From: Channa striata
Lineage: Eukaryota > Chordata > Actinopteri > Anabantiformes > Channidae
Reading direction: 5' to 3'
NCBI GenBank assembly: GCA_033026295.1
Contig: CM065175.1
Location: forward strand, 14,955,837-15,019,836
Length of the DNA: 64,000 bases
The notes under the pieces were generated by a model. It was not told the DNA's origin. It saw nothing but the letters and a program-made list of their open reading frames with translations, and did not search any database. The position numbers and the translations under genes are program-made. Below are positions 12,140-24,400 of the stretch, piece by piece; position 1 is the stretch's first letter; each line of letters opens with the position of its first letter.

Positions 12140-14164
12140 AGGATATATCTCTTGTGTTTCTTTTGTTTTAAACTACCTGAATATTTGTGTTATGATATTC
12201 TTCAAAATAGTCTTGAACAGAGGAAGTGTCAATTAGCGTTTATGCTGATTTATGCAGACATCCTTACAAGATCTTCTCTTTTTACATTTTATTTGAACAG
12301 TACTGTCTTACCGCACCATAAATGTTTCCATTCTACATGCACTGAAAACATCACTAGTGATGTATTTAAACTGCAGTATTGGATTTGTAATTTCATGAAA
12401 TATACATTTGTAAATAGAACATATTGGTTATCTAAATGTTTGAAAAATGAACATGCGTATGTTTTGATTACTCAGTATTGTAGTGCCACTGGATGCATTA
12501 GTGTGATGTGTGTAATTTTTGGTCTGTGCATGGCTTTATTAGTCACTAGAGGGCACTTTTGAACCATACGTAATTTAAGCTCCAGTTTTAAAAATGACAT
12601 ATTATTTATAGCAGATCAAATGATTAAAATCAGAGAGCTGACACATATACTACTACTTCTTATCAAGAGTAGAATATGATCAAGTTGCAACAAGCAGTAG
12701 GGTCAGTCACTAGGAGTAATCGATATTTTAGAATCGTAGTGAAACTTGTACCAGCCACCACACTCAGAAAGTGATATAAAAATGTACATTTGAAAAAAAA
12801 ATAAAAAATTCAAAAATGCAATATAAAAAGGAGGGGAAACCCTCATCTCGGATAATTGAGCGATCCTTGCCATAGTCATCGTTCCATTGAGTTACATTCT
12901 ACATTGCAAAACTTTATTTATTATTCTATTTATTTCCCATCAACAGGAAATGAATCATGGTGGGTTTTACAAATGTAGTTCTTAAGAAGTTCCTTGGACT
13001 ACAGATATAGACCTAAAACAACTGGGATATATTGTCATGGTGTTCTCAGTATTTGAATCAAACAAATCAAAGCTTTGTAATATTTTACTTGATTACATTT
13101 TATAGCTGTATCTTTGTGGGTTGACACACCAGTGACATTCTCACCAACCAGAGGGCCTTACACTGAAATAGCGCCCCAGAGTGTGAACCCAGCAACGCAA
13201 GTATCGGTCCCCTTGCAAAGAACAACGCTGTTTTTCTCACCACTTTGGTTTATATGGTATCTGGCAAGATTCCACTCTGTTGACCACACCTATAGGTAAA
13301 ACTGAATGATTGGCAAAGTAAGATAGCGAGACAGACACTGAATAAGAGATAAGGCATTCTGGGTGAAATACCTGGCAAGGACATGGACCACATACCTGTG
13401 ATTCACTGTGCTTCAGGCTACAACCAATCATCACAAGCAACGCGCCAAGCTTATCTTCCCACTGAGCAGCTTTTATAGCCATGACAGTGTAGTTAGATCG
13501 TGCTGAATTTTGAACGAAAGTTGAAAACCATTTTTAAAAAATGAAAAAGGTCCCAGTATTTTAAACATCATTTTAAAATTTGTTAATAAATCATCAGTTG
13601 ATAAATTTTTAATTGCAACTCTCATGAAAATACATTTTGATGAAGTGAAATTGTAGAAAGAATATGACTAACCACATCAAACAGACAGAATGAAAGAAAC
13701 ATGTCTCTGGCAGCTTTAGTATAACTACTAACATCTGAACACAAACTGCTTTAAAAGGGTTTAAAATGACCTTAATCTTATTGATCCACTCAAATTGCAA
13801 CATATGAACTGTACTAGTACAAAACTAGCAACCAACATTGTTTTTCAAGTTGTGCAGTTGGGAAAATGAACAGTGAATGAATAGTTTTTAATCTGTGCCC
13901 TCCTCACATTAATGAAAATAAACAATACTCATCCACAGACTCTCTCTCGACTCCTTTTTCTTGTGAAGTTTTGTATTTAGACATCAATTAAACAAATAAT
14001 ATTTTATACAGCATATATATATATATTATTGTGACAGAACATGATGCAGAATAAGACAAAAATAAACATCTTTACAAAATAAATCTTTACACTTGTTGCA
14101 AAAAAGTGCTTATCGAGCGCCCAATTGTCTCATCTCATTTTTTCGTATACAGTTCAAATGTTGA
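12140..14164. other. FKBP14 3' UTR and intergenic spacer to CHN2
   Basis: This is the non-coding stretch between the FKBP14 stop and the probable CHN2 transcript end. A plus-strand AATAAA at 12800-12805, inside an A-rich run, is the likeliest FKBP14 poly(A) signal, about 660 bp after the stop. A short (AT)n run lies near 14013-14026. An apparent 136-codon ORF at 12152-12562 shows no protein-family likeness and is treated as UTR. Nothing else was recognised. Confidence 0.45.
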
Positions 14165-14695
14165 TCATTATATGATCTGATTTTATTTACAATGAAAGGA
14201 TGCACATTGTTTTATTAAGTTTTTAACCCGCATTCCCACAAAGAGCTAAATATGCACAAAAGTCACGTGGGAATGTTAACTTGGATGCTGCTGTGAGGCT
14301 TGGTGTACACAGCACCAGTCCTAATTGTTAATCTGTCTGGGGCAGATTTACCACAGTGTTGTCATCATGACTGAGTCTACACCAGGTAGTGACAGTCTTC
14401 AAACTAAAGCAGAGGAGGGAACAGCACTGTAGGTAGTAAAAAATACGGCATCCTTTCGTAATATAAAATGGTGGTCTTGGCTGAGTATGGAGAACCAAAA
14501 CTTACAGTAACAAGACAATGTCAACACTAAACCAACTTCAACTGAAAACAGTCATGCGACAAAGAAGATTTCAAGTTCAATTTGGTTACAAACACTTTTT
14601 GAAACTTCATTAAAATCAAGGTGGCTTGAATTTCCTCTTTGATAGAATAAATAATTGTCCTTCCTTTCTGTTATCAGGCATGCATGCCTCAGTCC
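14165..14695 (-). other. CHN2: CHN2 3' untranslated region
   Basis: The sequence follows the CHN2 stop (14698-14696). Minus-strand AATAAA signals (TTTATT) occur at 14211-14216 and 14182-14187, giving a 3' UTR of about 0.5 kb. Further TTTATT copies near 12911 would allow a longer form, so the end is tentative. Confidence 0.4.
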
Positions 14696-17600
14696 TCAGA
14701 ATAAGACATCTTCATGTTCTATCATAAGCTGCACCACTAGTTTCTGCTGCCTCATGTCATTTAGTGTTGTCAAGGCATTCTGCTCCGGTGGCTGCATAAG
14801 TGTTGGACCAAAGACAATCCCCAGGTTCTCAGCATTCATGAAATTGTCCTTTTCAAACATTGTCACCCTGTAGTACAAAAGAAGAGAACAAAAGAATCAG
14901 GCAAAATACCAGACACCAAAAACTAAATTCAGATTTTTCTGGGAAGTACTGTCATCCACAGATCACACAGTTGTGTAAGCACAGAGGACATAGATCAGAT
15001 CTATTAAATAAAAGTCTGTTGTATTTATAGATGTAAGAGCAAATAAAATAACCAAACCTTACTAACCTCTTAAGGTGAGCCATCAGGTATCGTAGGGTCT
15101 CATAGTGGGCTGGGGGAAGCTGCAACAAGCCTTCGTGGATGGCCTCCAACCTCAATTCAGCATTTGGAATTTCTTCATTACATAAAAAAAGGATTAGTAT
15201 TCAGAGTACTGCAGAGTAGTACCAACACAGTAATTTTATAAAATTGCCTAGAGAGAAGCTCTTACTTGCAGATTGAATAAATTTTGAGTACAAGTCAAAT
15301 GTAATGACAGGAATGGGAAGGTCTCTTAAGTAGAGCTTCAAAGCACCAGCAATGATGTTTATGTCTGCATAGGCATTGGCACTGATATCCACCTTCTCAC
15401 CATCTGCAAACAGTATAATAACAAAAGTATGACTGACATTAAATTTAATATTTGGACATAGTTATAAATAAAAAACTGTTGTGAATGTAGCGTTTGTCCA
15501 TTTCTTGCTTTGCTGCATCTGAAAACAAGCTTCTTATTTAAAATTATAAGCCCATGAACTAAAACCTCAGAGACCCACATCCCAGGGCAAAGAAATCTGA
15601 CGTCAACAAACCTCGGTCAAAGGCAAGCCTCACATCCTCTATGTGTTCTGAGAAACCAGACACCCTGTAGAGACCTTCAGATTTCATACCTGCAACAGAA
15701 AATTGGAAAGGTAGCCTCAGTTTTTGAGAGACCTCATTCCTTCCTTTAACATTCTTTTCTGCTCTGTAGACGTAAATTATTAATGGTTTTTAATGGAGTG
15801 AATTACTTATTTCTACCTCTCAGCTCTATCTCTCGAATACACATGTCCACCACCATGGGTCGCGTTGTGTTATGAGCTTTGACAAGCGTGGTGAGGTCAC
15901 AGCTAAACACTTTCTTTATCCTGCGCAGGTCGGGCTGACAGTCACTGGGAACCAGTTTGGAGCACTGTTTGTGCACATTTAATCCACAATCTAACAGAGC
16001 CGGAGGGAGAGAAACAGAGGGAGAGACAAAGAGATTATCCTCAGACTGATGATAACACAAGCATCACTGCAGACGTATGACAGCAGTTTGAAAAGGTTTC
16101 CCAGAGTCGTTAACAATCTGCCCTGTCAGATAACACAGTCCCAGCTTAGCTGTCTCGATCCACTGCACCAAAGGTAGATAACAGCGAACATGGCAGCATG
16201 GGCTAAGGTTCCTTTAGGTTTCAGTCGCATGGAGTGTGCGCGTTGCTGCTCGCAAAACCCAAGTGTTTGAGGGAAGTTTATCTGCTAATGTGGCAGCACC
16301 GCCTGGAATAAAAGTTTGGGAAGAGGCCATACTTCTATATGGAATTGTCCGGCCAAAAAAGCTCATGACAAAGACGTATTTACAGCCTGCGCTACGTTAA
16401 TGCTGGTCTGCCGATTGGGTTTCTCTCAGTTAGTGCTTGCAGAAAGACTGGAGCAGGAGATAAGGGGGAAAAAAGGCCAGACATGAAGTCAAAGCGGACA
16501 AAGAAGTATCGCCTGTTTCCCACAGCACATGAGGTGTCTGATGATACCAGTGTTTGCCTCTGGCTTATCAGCATGGCAAATGTCAACAAAAAAACACTCT
16601 GTTAGGGAAGAAAGCAACTAAGCCCTGCAATGTGCACATCTGTTTCAGGACCGTCTGTGCAGGGAACAAACCTTGTGACCAGGGAGCTCCTGAAAACGCC
16701 ACAGATCTCGAACATGCAGTCAATCAATTAGTTCAAAAGACATTTGCATACTTTATACGTAGTTTATTTAGGACAACTTCCATTTGCATTTTGCATCATA
16801 TGGCATACTTGTGCAGAGAAGCGTAATTACATTTACAGTTTTGCTTACACAAAAGAACATGATGAATCACTGACAGGAGGATCTCAACTTGTTTGTCAAA
16901 GCGCAAATGAAAGAAAACTTTTCTGAAGGATTACACAACTGAAAAACCACTGGCATGACACTGTTAGCCACAGATCATACACCACTTGTGTAATCCATGA
17001 CTTACGGGACATTTGTTGTGTAATCTATGACATGCAGTGATGAGGTTGGAGTGTGTTGTTACCTGAGCAGCGGACGCCCTGGGCGATGAGGCCCCACATG
17101 AAGTTGGCACAGTATTCGCACCAATGCGGTCCTCGAAAGGTATGTACCTACAGTAACAGATGATATGGTTATAAACATACAAACACACACCATGTACTGC
17201 AAGTCCTTTCTATGTCAGAAATGGAGATTACTTTGTGATCCCAGGCTCTAATGCATGTAACTTCTCTCCAAATGACAGCATTTGTACATACAAGACAGAT
17301 TAAGGGATTTACTATAATGTGTCTGGCAACTGTTCATGGCAATCAGATACTTGCAGGCAAGCACAGAGGCAAGCCCGAGAGTCAAAATAACAGATGTACA
17401 CCCACTGGGCGCCCTAGAAAAACACAGATAAGATGGCAAATGGAGACACACCTGCCTGCACACACACAAACACACAAATGGTACTTTGAATAGGTAAAAG
17501 TAGACTGATGAGTGAGAAGGCCATATGGCAGGTGGTGAGTGGAAACCTTTTAGTTCTTTCTCAAAGGGGAAGCCTAGAAAAAGCTGGGGTCATTGTAATC

Positions 17601-18408
17601 TGCCTGTTAACTGAAACTGAAAACACAATTACAAGTGGGAAGGTGCCCTGAGGCAAAGTGTGCCTTATATCCTCCTTTTCGTTTGCTACTAAAACACTGA
17701 CTGAAATCCGTGCAATACTTATCTTTTCCACTCTCCAATAAAAGCTAAAACAAAATCAGTAGCCTAAAACAATAATGGATCTAAAAGCTTTAAGATCAAT
17801 GCAAATCAATGTGCTCTGCTGTTAATAGCCTTTGGGCCAGTGTATCCATTAGGTTCCCCGGAGTGCATATGTGTGTCAGCTGTATGTGTTCTCATCAATA
17901 CACACTGTGGTCTGTGATGCCACAACTAAACGTTTGAAGCAGGCAGATGTAACTACATCTCTCTACGGATTAATTAGCCAATGTAAAATGTTTGCGCTAA
18001 AAGAAAAGTGCAAAAAATGTGTTATTTATTTCAGAAAGAAAAGTTACCAATACTGCCAACACAGGGACTTCAATTGTGGACAGTTGTTCACAGCCATCAT
18101 ACTTTTCTCTTTAAGCTCTCACTTGACTTTGTGTTGAATAAAAAGTTCCTCACCTTGAAATTGTGGATCTTCTCATAAGAACACTGTTTCTCTGGTGTGT
18201 CTTTCAAGGCACTGCGCCGCACCAGAGGTGAAGAGATCTGTGGACATGAGGCCAACAGTTTAATAGGCTTCCAAAGGAGAGTCCCCTTAGTCCCCAGTTT
18301 GACTCCCAGAGCCAAAGCCAGCAGCTCCTGATGCTTTCGCTCTTGTCTTTTAGACTTGTGGGTTATCAGCTCCCCTCCTACAACTCCTCTGTTTTCTTCA
18401 ACTTCCAT
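14696..18408 (-). CDS. CHN2: CHN2 short isoform (beta1-chimaerin-like) from internal start
   Basis: The short isoform lacks the SH2 domain and starts inside the long gene. The exon 18237-18154 is open upstream through its own acceptor. The first ATG in that frame is at 18408-18406, opening [10 protein letters not shown] and continuing through [29 protein letters not shown] and then ISSPLVRR. This matches the layout of alpha1/beta1-chimaerin N-termini (ELLALALG...LLWKPIKL). With exons 17147-17063 to 14867-14696 it encodes 335 aa (human beta1 is about 332). The in-frame stretch up to 18681 has no ATG: its first codon is GTG and it is preceded by a stop. The 18408 start is therefore the natural choice. 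Domain content is C1 plus RhoGAP. Expression from a separate promoter is known for the family and inferred here. Confidence 0.88.
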
Positions 18409-21400
18409 GCTTGCCTGGCTGGGGTCCCACAGTCTTTCTATCTCCTCTGAGGAAAGGTGTGGAGGGGAGACGTAGGTGCTGTGCAGCAAACGCTGCCGAC
18501 AGCAGCCCAGCGCAGAGGCAGCAGCTACACTCCACTCTTCTCTGACCCAGGAGGGTGACTGATGACAGCCACGCGGGGTTGATTCTGCATCTGGTCTGAA
18601 ACCAGTGGCAGCAGTGAGCAAGAAGAGCAGGGCGAACAGGACTGGTGTTGGGCGGCCTTGGGGCAGGAGTGTGCCTTCCACAATGGCCCTCTTTCACGCA
18701 CCAAGAAAGAAAAGAGGGAGGTGATGGGGAGGGGCCAGGAGGTTGAGAGTGAGGGCGGTCGGGTGCTGTCAGGACCACTTCACACAGCTCAACAGCTTTG
18801 TAAAGCAGGATCAATAATGCAGACGCCCTCTTTACAGCACGGAGCACCCTCCCATGAGCCCACTGGCTTCCGGACACACACCACTTCACTTAAATGCAGA
18901 TAATATTCCACTGCCAGCAGCTCTCAGCACTTGGTCTTCTAACCAAGTCACTCGCATGCTCAAAGACAGACCCGAGATTCTCTGGCCTGACAGAGACGAG
19001 GCTGTGTTGTCGTAATTCAAACAGATCTTGACCTCCAGCTATGTCAGACGGCCGGTGGAATTCCCCACACTGCCGTTCAGTCTGGATCTTCCAGACACTA
19101 TGGCTGCAGACTACTCATGCCAGCCACAATGATTTCAGAGGACCAGCAGAGCCGGACCATCAACTGGGATTGGGAGGGATTACTGCCATAATCCCTACAC
19201 AAGGAATAATCTTGTAGTGCCCAAATCCGAGTAAAATCCCATAGGCAGCTCATTTGCAGGTCTTCAGTCATATTGTATTTTGCAGTAGGGGGCTGTTGCT
19301 ACGTTCATGCTGAATTTGTCCCTATTAGCTCTGCTTGTAATCAACCAATAAATAACACGGCAGAGCTTGTTTCTCTTCTAATTAATCAAAAAGCTTTGAT
19401 CAAGGCACACAACACTGACAGAAACCCAAATTACACATCATATGACATGCCAAATAAACCAAATAATATCTGCAAGTTTGAGTCAAAGAGCTATTACAGG
19501 AAACCTGAGCCTAAAAATTCAACATTATCAAAAAATAAAGTCAAGCTAATTCAATGAACAAGGTCGGAAAGACATTAAGCAGCGGATCTGAGATGATAAA
19601 GTGCTGGAGCAAAAGCAATGGGGCGAGGCAGAGAGCAAAAGACCCAAAGGGCAACTGCAGAGCAGAGATAAATTAAAGGACAGGCATCCTACAGACACAA
19701 AGGACAAAAACTGCTGGACTTTTTGTGTACTAGCTATTCGTTTTTGTCTCAGGTGTCTGGGGGAGACAGTTGGCTGGCCGAAGAGCGAGATTGACAAGAC
19801 AGGTGAAGATATTTGTCACTGTGATTGACATTCTTTGAAGAGACATACACATACCATGCCCTACAATTCCACTCTATGGCTAAGTCTGAGGGGACAGATG
19901 AGGAATAGACAACTCCGAGATATTTTAGCCCTGCGAGGTAGGAGGGAGGGAGACGAGGGCTGCGTTCTTTGTCTGTGGGCAGATGGCTTCTTGTCCCATA
20001 AAGAAAGGCTTGGAAGAAAGGACACAAAACTTGGTCACACAACAAGCTCCGCTTTCTTTTCAGTGGCTTGGCTCTTTTATTCCAGCTAAGGCTTTGTGAC
20101 AGTACAGCTGAGTGGACTCTGTTGTGAGTGGGCATTAGGAATCATGAGAAAAGTAAGACAGCAGGATACATCTACCCACACCCCAAACAACAGCCCTAAC
20201 AGCATCTCTAAGAAAGAGAAAAATAGACACAGTGTGCAGGGAGTACCAGTCAAAGATATTGTCCATTATTTTGAAAATCAAGAAACTAAAAACACTATCT
20301 TTTTTTTAATGCTAAAAATAAATAACCTAATCATATAACTGATTTATGTGTGAGGAGCATTTGTTTATTTTACAAATAAAAAGTAAATAGCTGTTTTACA
20401 TTTTATAGCGGAGAGAGGACAGGTAATTATCCTAACAAACAAAGGGAACATTTCTTCTGACACCTTTGCCGGACGTGCCAGGAAACCTGTCCGTTAAGTC
20501 CCGCAGAGATTAAACCAGTGTGGCGAGCGTTGGGAGGAATGTGGCGGTGCTTTTGGCCACTGAGAGAAACACTCAGGAGGTTGATCTACAGGTTGCGTCA
20601 AGTAGCCCCCTCACCAGCTTCTGGGAGTATTTCAATTACACAAGAATTTGCAGTCATGGCAAACTGGAGGTATTAACCCAACACCCAGTGAATACATGTG
20701 AAGGCTGACCGTACAGTGAAGCCACTGTGGCTGTAATGACTCGGGGCGTGGCTGTCTAACTGGTAAACAAGGTAAACACGAAGTTCAGAAAAGGTCTCTA
20801 CTTTATCGGACATGTACTTTGCGAGCAAACAGAAACAGCTTTTCTTGTGGAAGTGACTGGCAGGAGGTTTTCAAACAGTGGCTGACAAAAGCTGCCAACA
20901 TCACAGCTGTCACTGACTCAGATCCTCGTGTATAAAACTTGGCAGGATAAAAAAATCAAGTCACGTTTACATAACTGACAAGCTGACATTCAGCTAGATA
21001 TGTGCTCAGGATTAAGTCGCCAAATGGATGTTATTGGCATCTGCAGTCAATAGAACATTAAATATCGGAGCTGAAAAAAAAAATACAGCGCTTGCTACTG
21101 TTCAGTCAAGCACCGTGTGTTTATTAGGTTGACAGCGGCATCTGTGGCACTGCGCTTATTTAAGACCCCAATAAGTCAACAGGCTACTGACTGACTGATG
21201 ATCGTTAGGTCAAAAGGGCTCGCATTAATGGCTCATGTCTCAAGTTACAAAAACAAAAGGGAAGACTGATGGTATAAATACTGCAGCTGATGCTCCTGCT
21301 GACAGGGCTGTCATGTGTCTGTCAAGCCTACAAACACTCAGGACGAAAGAATCCTCAAAGCAATAAACTGCCTTAGCTGAGACACACAACACCATCTACT

Positions 21401-24400
21401 GCATATCTGTGCACGAAAAGAGCTTTTAAGCAAACATAAGACCAAGAGGACAGGAGCAATCAGGATAACATTGCCACCTAGTGGAGGGACACTTTGGATT
21501 TTTCTCCAGAAAAAAGACCTTTCTCGTTTTTCATTGATAAATCATTCACAGACTTTAATGCGACAACAGCTCCTGAGCGCCAGCGCACACAATGTGCAAT
21601 GTGTCTCACCCAAGATCGCTGTGTCTGGTACACATGGCAGGCAGAGCAAAGTCCCAGTCCCCTTGGTCATCATTACCTTTCAGAGGAGGCAATGAAGCAT
21701 GGCAGCAGTGAACACACCCAGGGGCCACAGGGATAATGTACGTCTCACTCACAGGACAAAGTGCCTTCTCAGAGGCACTCCTGTAATACTGTAAATGTAG
21801 TGGGAATGTTCAGCAGCGAGGAAGTAGATCAAAATCACTGTGTCTGTCAGGGGGGATTGTAATTATCTGGGCCGTTTAAAGAACCGTACGTAACTGAAGC
21901 GTTTGAATATTTAAATTACAAAAGCTCTGAGGGCTCAACCCGCTGCAAGAAAAACACCTGCAAATAGACAATATACAATCAAATAAAAAAAACATCTTCA
22001 GAAATTTGACAGAGGTGCAACATTTATGGAAATAACCCAGCAAATACAAAAATAGAGCCAAATACAAAATATGGCTTCAAATACATAAATGCTGTGAACA
22101 ACACATACAACAACCGCAATGATTCCAGTGGCAATAAAAAGTGATGGAAATGCCTGGGCATGGCACAGCTGGTGCCACAGTGCCTCATGGATTTTAAATG
22201 CAAAGTATAAATGAATTCATACTTTGGAATGGCATGATTCAAATTTATGTATTTGCAGTTCCTAGATCATTTCTTGCTTTGCTTGTGTTTTTTCTATTTG
22301 CATTTGTTTTCATAAGTTGCAGCGCACCGAGTTCCCAGAACCACTTAGGCTACAAAATACTGTTTTATATCTCTTCAATTTCAGTTTCAATCCAGCATTT
22401 TAAATTATGCCACCTACAAGTGGGCTAAATGCATTTAATTTACAATTATCCCACATCCGCTTTCTGTAACAGCCTAAATGGGAGAATCCAGAAGAAACCC
22501 ATGGACGTCCAGAAAGAACATGCAAACTCTAAACAGGAAGACCGCAGCAGGCCGGTCGATTCAAACCAGGCTTCCCTCTAGCTGTGAGGTGGCAGCGCTA
22601 ACCACTTCACCACAGTGCTGCCCATTTAAAATTACATCAAGCTATTTGGCCTGACAATTCAATACAGGATTAAATGATCATAGCTGAGAACTGATTTAAC
22701 GGCAGCAGGTCTGTGAAGCAGCGTCTTGCTCAACTTCAGCAGTAGACGCCTGAACGCCACGTAAAGCTGCATTACTCTTGTTCTCAACAGCATGATCAGG
22801 GCATGGACAGTGCACTGAAAGCAACGTTTGCATTTGTCTTCCTAATCTGTGTCCAATCAATTTAATTTGCCACACCTGGCAAACTGGATGCATGTGACTA
22901 CAATCTGATGTTCGCCTGAGTGTTCTGACTAACTATGTAAACAGTAAAAACTTGTTTTCATTTTGTCATTATGGGACACTGAGTGCAGACTGCTTGTATC
23001 CATCCAAGTTAAATCTATACCGCAGTGGTGTGAAGAGTGACGGGATCTGAATATGTTTGTATCTACTCCTGGTGACACGAGCAGCTTTGAAACTCACCCT
23101 TTCGTCTCTCTGGAAGGTGACCCTGCGTTGTTCTGTCCGTCCACAGCTCAGCCTGTGCACCGTCTTGTCCTTGAGTAGCGAGGTGTAACCGAGATGCTCG
23201 TAGATGGGATTGGTGGTCATTTTGGAGATATACTCCGCTGCCTTGGTTTCGATGTACAGAGTGATGAGGGCATCTGTCACAAGATCGTGGACAGACTCGA
23301 ACCTTTTCTCTCCGACAAAGTGCTTCCCGTCGTAAAACAGTCTGTAGTTGAGGGTCTGGTGCCCAAACCTGGATTGAGATACATGGACGAGGACGTGAAT
23401 GAAAGGAGAGTGAACATGGGTTGAGCGGCTGCTCATCGGGTCGACCCCTCAGTGATTCTGTGCTGCATACAGATGGCGTTGGTACCTTAAGGCCAAGGTG
23501 TGTGTCCCTGGCTGTCTCTGGCTCTCCCTGATGAGGTACGCGCCCTCTGCTCCTGCCAGAAGCTCATCTGCATACTCACGAGAGATCATACCGTGAAACC
23601 TGAAGTGCAAAAGATTCAGATTCAACTCCTTAAATGATATTTTAACATTTATAAGCAATTTATGTTTTAAATGTTAGTCTAGTTTTTTTGACCAACGCAA
23701 GAAGACAAACAGATGTTCAGAAATACACATCTACCAAATTAAACCCTGACCACACCAGAAACGAAGCCAAACTGATAAACAAAACCATTCTCTGCACATT
23801 AATATTTGATAAAATGCATTAAAAATGATGACAGTCATTAAGTTATACTCACTCTCTGCCATAATATTTGGGCCTGCTCTCCATCTGAAAACCAGAAGAA
23901 GAAATATTGGCTGAAGCAATATGATATGAGTGCTCAATTAAACAGCTTTGCAAATTGTTCGTACAGCCTGTGAGACAGATAAAGGAATCTACACCGCAGG
24001 ACAGATTATCTCCATCTGTGCCCCTACGTCTTATCACAGATACGACACTATAAAGCCAAATCACAGACTGTGGAGATGAATTAGAGGCTTTATGAAGAAA
24101 CAGCTGGCGACAGATGGCCAGCTGCAAAAAAAAAAAACACTTTTCATCTCGAACTTGATATAAAATTTCAAACATCATACTGAAGATTCTTTTAAATAAA
24201 GTGCTGTTTTTATGACATAAACTCTAACAGAATTGAATTGTGAGCAATGTAAATATCATGTGGCTACAGATTATTTTGTACTTGAAATTAATTTGTAGCC
24301 ACCAATCTCACACAGCCAGCCCACAACTTTCACTTTGCTCATTATCATGTGGCAGAAAAGGATAAGACGCACATTATTTCTGATGTACAGGAGATGATTG

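Noticed and set aside
12152..12562. 136-codon ORF after FKBP14
   Set aside because: It is in the FKBP14 3' UTR, has low-information composition, and does not resemble a known family.
18409..18681. Signal-peptide-like N-terminal extension of the short CHN2 isoform (hydrophobic VLFALLFLL stretch)
   Set aside because: The first codon at 18681 is GTG, not ATG, and the frame is closed by a stop just upstream. The first ATG is 18408, and chimaerins are cytosolic.
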